Assembly (NCBI GenBank): GCA_018645325.1
Contig: JABGOU010000020.1
Location: forward strand, 1 to 63,013
Direction of reading: 5' to 3'
DNA: 63,013 nt
DNA from: Desulfobacula sp.
GTDB taxonomy: Bacteria; Desulfobacterota; Desulfobacteria; Desulfobacterales; Desulfobacteraceae
Below, piece after piece: positions 60,708-63,013 of this stretch. The notes beneath the pieces are model-generated. The model was not told the DNA's origin and did not search any database. It saw only the letters and a list, made by a program, of their open reading frames with translations. The stretch's first letter is position 1. Each line of letters begins with the position of its first letter. Both the position numbers and the translations under genes were made by a program.

Positions 60708-60910
60708 ATTAGTTTACCTGAAATATTTTTTTTTGTTTAAGTGGAAATCTTTGTATACAGTTTTAGTCTGCACTTCTGTCCAAAGTTTCCTCTTAACATG
60801 ACTGTTCAATAAAGTATAGCCAAAAGGGATATAAAAAACTTATGAAATAGTGTTTTGCTTGACATATTAAATAGAAACTTGAGATTAATACTTGAAAATA
60901 ATAAACCTGT

Positions 60911-61273
60911 ATGCAGGTTAGCCAAAAAGATCAAATGGACAAGCAGGATGCAAAAAACAAGGAAATTATGAACAATAAATTAAAGGCTCGCGTTATTACA
61001 AAACCTGACCGCACACATACTTTCAAAGGTATTGTAATTCTGCTTTTTTCCGGATTAGGTTTTACCATAAGCATGTTAATTGCCAGCAGGGCTCTTAAGG
61101 ATGAAATTGACCTGAATACTTCCAATGCAATACGCCACGGTGTGGCAACAATTATTATGATTATTTATCAAAAAGCTTGTTCCAAAAAAATAGGCTTACT
61201 TCCCAGGGAACGTTATATCAGTCTTGCACTCGGTGTTAATCACCGCGATAAAATAAACAGAAAAGGGGTATAA
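60911..61273 (+). pseudogene. N-terminal fragment of an EamA/DMT transporter
   Basis: A 120-residue ORF. After a charged N-terminus, 'FKGIVILLFSGLGFTISMLI', 'NTSNAIRHGVATIIMIIYQK' and 'LPRERYISLALGV' match the first two to three helices of an EamA transporter. It then ends in 'NHRDKINRKGV', unrelated to the family, so the gene is truncated by rearrangement. The real C-terminus may be the fragment at 54294-54395. Met 21 (60971) is an alternative start. Confidence 0.55.
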
Positions 61274-61353
61274 TTTTCAAAATCTATTGACTAAAAGTAT
61301 CAAAATGTCAGATTAAATGGGCTTTCAGTTGGCAGCCTTTTTTTATTGATGAC

Positions 61354-61387
61354 AAGGCGGGGAGAGTTGCAGCTCTCATCCCGCCTT
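61354..61387. terminator. Strong hairpin upstream of the transposase genes
   Basis: AAGGCGGG with GAGAG (61354-61366) pairs with CTCTC and CCCGCCTT (61373-61387) around a short loop with two unpaired bases. It could insulate the insertion element from upstream transcription or be a host terminator. Confidence 0.5.
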
Positions 61388-61424
61388 AAATAACCGGGGC
61401 AATAGCCCTAATACCAGTTAGCTA

Positions 61425-61871
61425 ATGATACTTTTTGTGGATGTAATACTCAAGCAAATTTTTAACATGGGGCGAGATTTTCCATGGAGCCGACCGAAGA
61501 AGTGCCCCTGTTGTGGGAACTGGAAAGTATGGGGTCATGGCTTTGCCAGTACAATTTTTCAAGGATTTGACGATCCTTTGTTGTTGAAGCGTTACCGGTG
61601 TCCGAGTTGCGGATGTATTATTAAATTGCGCCCTTTAAGTCATTTTTCCAGATTTCAATCATCTAAACATACCATTCGATCTGCACTCGTATATCGGATC
61701 ACGAAAGACAGATGGCCACCTGGTTCAGCCGGATCACGCCAGCGTCACTGGCTTTGTAATCTTAAACGCCAAGTAAAAGCTCATTTAACTGAAGAATGGA
61801 GAGATGGGTTGGCTGCAGCCTTTGATTATCTTATGAGCCTGGGACGAATCCCTGTCAGCCGATCAATATAA
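61425..61871 (+). CDS. Zinc-finger accessory ORF of an insertion element
   Basis: A 148-residue protein (ATG 61425; Met 61470, MGRDFPWSRPKKCPCCGN, is also plausible). Two CxxC pairs ('KCPCCGNWKVWGHGF' and 'RYRCPSCGCIIKLRP') form a zinc ribbon, then 'HFSRFQSSKHTIRSALVYR', 'GSRQRHWLCNLKRQV'. It resembles the DUF6431-type protein that precedes IS481-like transposases in three-gene elements. It probably helps bind element DNA. It lies 103 bases upstream of the transposase. Confidence 0.7.
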   Translation: MILFVDVILKQIFNMGRDFPWSRPKKCPCCGNWKVWGHGFASTIFQGFDDPLLLKRYRCPSCGCIIKLRPLSHFSRFQSSKHTIRSALVYRITKDRWPPGSAGSRQRHWLCNLKRQVKAHLTEEWRDGLAAAFDYLMSLGRIPVSRSI

Positions 61872-61974
61872 ACCTGACCAAAATCAATTTTTTAAACACC
61901 CTACCGAAGGCTTCTGGCGACATCCTTTTTTACCTGATGTAAAGAAGAGAAAACCTTAAAACAGGAGGGCGTTT

Positions 61975-63013
61975 ATGGAAGAAAAACACAAAATTGACAT
62001 AGCACTCTTTCGATACAGCGTAATCCATGATTTTGTAAGCGGAATAAAGCTGGATCATGGAGAAAAAGAAAGGCTGCTAAAGGAAAAGTGCGACCGAAAA
62101 TGGCTTATACCCCATTCGGACAAAACCAGTGTCAGCAGAGGGACGATACAACGATGGATAAAGCTTTATCAAAAAACTGGAAATAATCTTGAGTCACTTT
62201 ATCCCAGGACCCGCAAAGACCTTGGCAAACACAGATCCCTGGATGAAGAAACCTGCCTTGGACTCATCCGTTTGAGAGAAGAGATGCCGGATGTCAGTGT
62301 TCCTTTTATTATAGAAGCAATAAAAAAACGTGATGTTGTTCCACAGAACACTTATCTGCCCCTTTCGACAGTTTATCGATTTTTTCATCAACATAACCTT
62401 ATGAGAAAGCACACAATGGTTAAAGACAGGAGAAAATTCGAAGCAGAAATGCCCAATGACATATGGCAGAGTGATGTCATGCATGGCCCAAAGCTTATTG
62501 CTGGAGATAAAACCCGCAAAACATACCTGATAGCCTTTATTGATGATCATTCCAGGTTGATACCCTATGGTCAGTTTTATACATCGGAAAATGTCCTGTC
62601 ATTTATGCATGCCTTTGAGCAAGCATTACTGAGACGAGGACTACCCCGCAAGCTGTATGTGGATAACGGTAGTGCTTATCGATCTCGACAACTGATGCAT
62701 ACAGCGGCTTGCCTTGGTATTGCCCTAATCCGAGCTAAGCCATACAGCCCAGAGGGGAAAGGAAAAATTGAGAGGGTTTTTAAAACAATCCGGTCTCAGT
62801 TTATACCGGGGTTTACCGGTAAAAGTTTGGAGGATATAAATCAAGCCTTTGAAAGATGGCTTACTGATGAGTACCATGCCAGGAAACATTCATCTACAGG
62901 TCAATCTCCTATCAGCCGGTTTATTGATAATATTGAATGTATAAGATCGACACCACAAAACCTAAGGGATCACTTTAGGAAAGTTGCCAGACGCAGGGTC
63001 AATAAAGACAGAT
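61975..63013 (+). CDS. DDE transposase (IS481/Mu-integrase-like), 3' truncated by window end
   Basis: The frame is open from ATG 61975 (AGGAGG upstream) through 346 codons to the last base. An N-terminal helix-turn-helix region ('SVSRGTIQRWIKLYQK') precedes an rve integrase core with the catalytic triad: Asp in 'IWQSDVMHGPKL', Asp in 'LYVDNGSAYR' and Glu in 'EGKGKIERVFKTI'. The Asp-to-Glu spacing is about 35 residues (D-35-E type). The element probably continues to the right with an ATPase gene, as in related elements. Confidence 0.93.
   Translation, partial: MEEKHKIDIALFRYSVIHDFVSGIKLDHGEKERLLKEKCDRKWLIPHSDKTSVSRGTIQRWIKLYQKTGNNLESLYPRTRKDLGKHRSLDEETCLGLIRLREEMPDVSVPFIIEAIKKRDVVPQNTYLPLSTVYRFFHQHNLMRKHTMVKDRRKFEAEMPNDIWQSDVMHGPKLIAGDKTRKTYLIAFIDDHSRLIPYGQFYTSENVLSFMHAFEQALLRRGLPRKLYVDNGSAYRSRQLMHTAACLGIALIRAKPYSPEGKGKIERVFKTIRSQFIPGFTGKSLEDINQAFERWLTDEYHARKHSSTGQSPISRFIDNIECIRSTPQNLRDHFRKVARRRVNKDR

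Noticed and set aside
1-63013. tRNA, rRNA or CRISPR loci
   Set aside because: No T-loop/acceptor patterns, rRNA-like segments or spaced direct repeats were seen on reading both strands by eye; a dedicated scan (tRNAscan or Infernal) would be needed to be certain.

Overview
The window looks like chromosomal DNA of a Gram-negative, moderately AT-rich bacterium. It has outer-membrane biogenesis genes (apolipoprotein N-acyltransferase, heptose-bisphosphate phosphatase, RlpA lipoprotein, RND efflux) and a molybdopterin oxidoreductase. Gene style, AT-rich spacers and protein flavour fit a deltaproteobacterial sulfate reducer (Desulfobacterales), but this is an inference; there is no rRNA or other taxonomic marker gene here.

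Region 1 (1-18.9 kb) is mostly housekeeping. It holds the 3' end of a molybdopterin oxidoreductase; a minus-strand marR-hlyD-RND efflux operon; a minus-strand lnt-prfB-HD operon whose prfB carries a classical programmed +1 frameshift; a hybrid PAS histidine kinase; fabG; and a plus-strand run hsp20-lon-rlpA-gmhB-recD2. A minus-strand DHH phosphoesterase follows.

Region 2 (19.0-29.7 kb) is an amide-utilisation locus. A PAS-LuxR regulator is divergent from a branched-chain-amino-acid/urea-type ABC importer (binding protein, two ATPases, two permeases). The operon continues into N,N-dimethylformamidase. The small DMFase subunit is fused in frame to the second permease (or translated from a nested start), the large subunit follows, then a radical SAM protein and a frameshifted 61-residue ORF. 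The predicted role is uptake and hydrolysis of a formamide-like compound to formate plus an amine. Remnants of a ParB-domain DNA methyltransferase gene flank this block.

Region 3 (30.7-49.6 kb) is a defence and addiction island. It has a PIN-GNAT-PUA-like protein with an ASCH partner; a tightly overlapping type I restriction operon (hsdR, AlbA-type ATPase regulator, hsdM, hsdS with an unusual C-terminal domain, AAA ATPase, HNH nuclease, the last two resembling Septu PtuAB); a solo IS200 transposase; a zeta-like kinase with a small TTG-start partner; a cysteine-cluster protein; an AvcD-type antiphage deaminase with a small WPxW protein; and a RelB/ParE-type pair. Three of these genes (hsdM, the AAA ATPase, avcD) each have one in-frame nonsense codon, respectively TAG, TAA and TGA, which suggests decay, heterogeneity or readthrough.

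Region 4 (49.7-63.0 kb) is mixed: an FGE-type protein, a PHP phosphoesterase, an aminotransferase, an alpha/beta hydrolase, an AF1514-like protein, thioredoxin, an MBL hydrolase, an MFS transporter and a glycosyltransferase. Between them lie debris of DMT, LysE and HipA genes, and the start of an insertion element (zinc-finger ORF plus DDE transposase) runs off the end.

A roughly 123-bp nested palindrome occurs twice, at 10.5 and 59.7 kb, each time between convergent genes.
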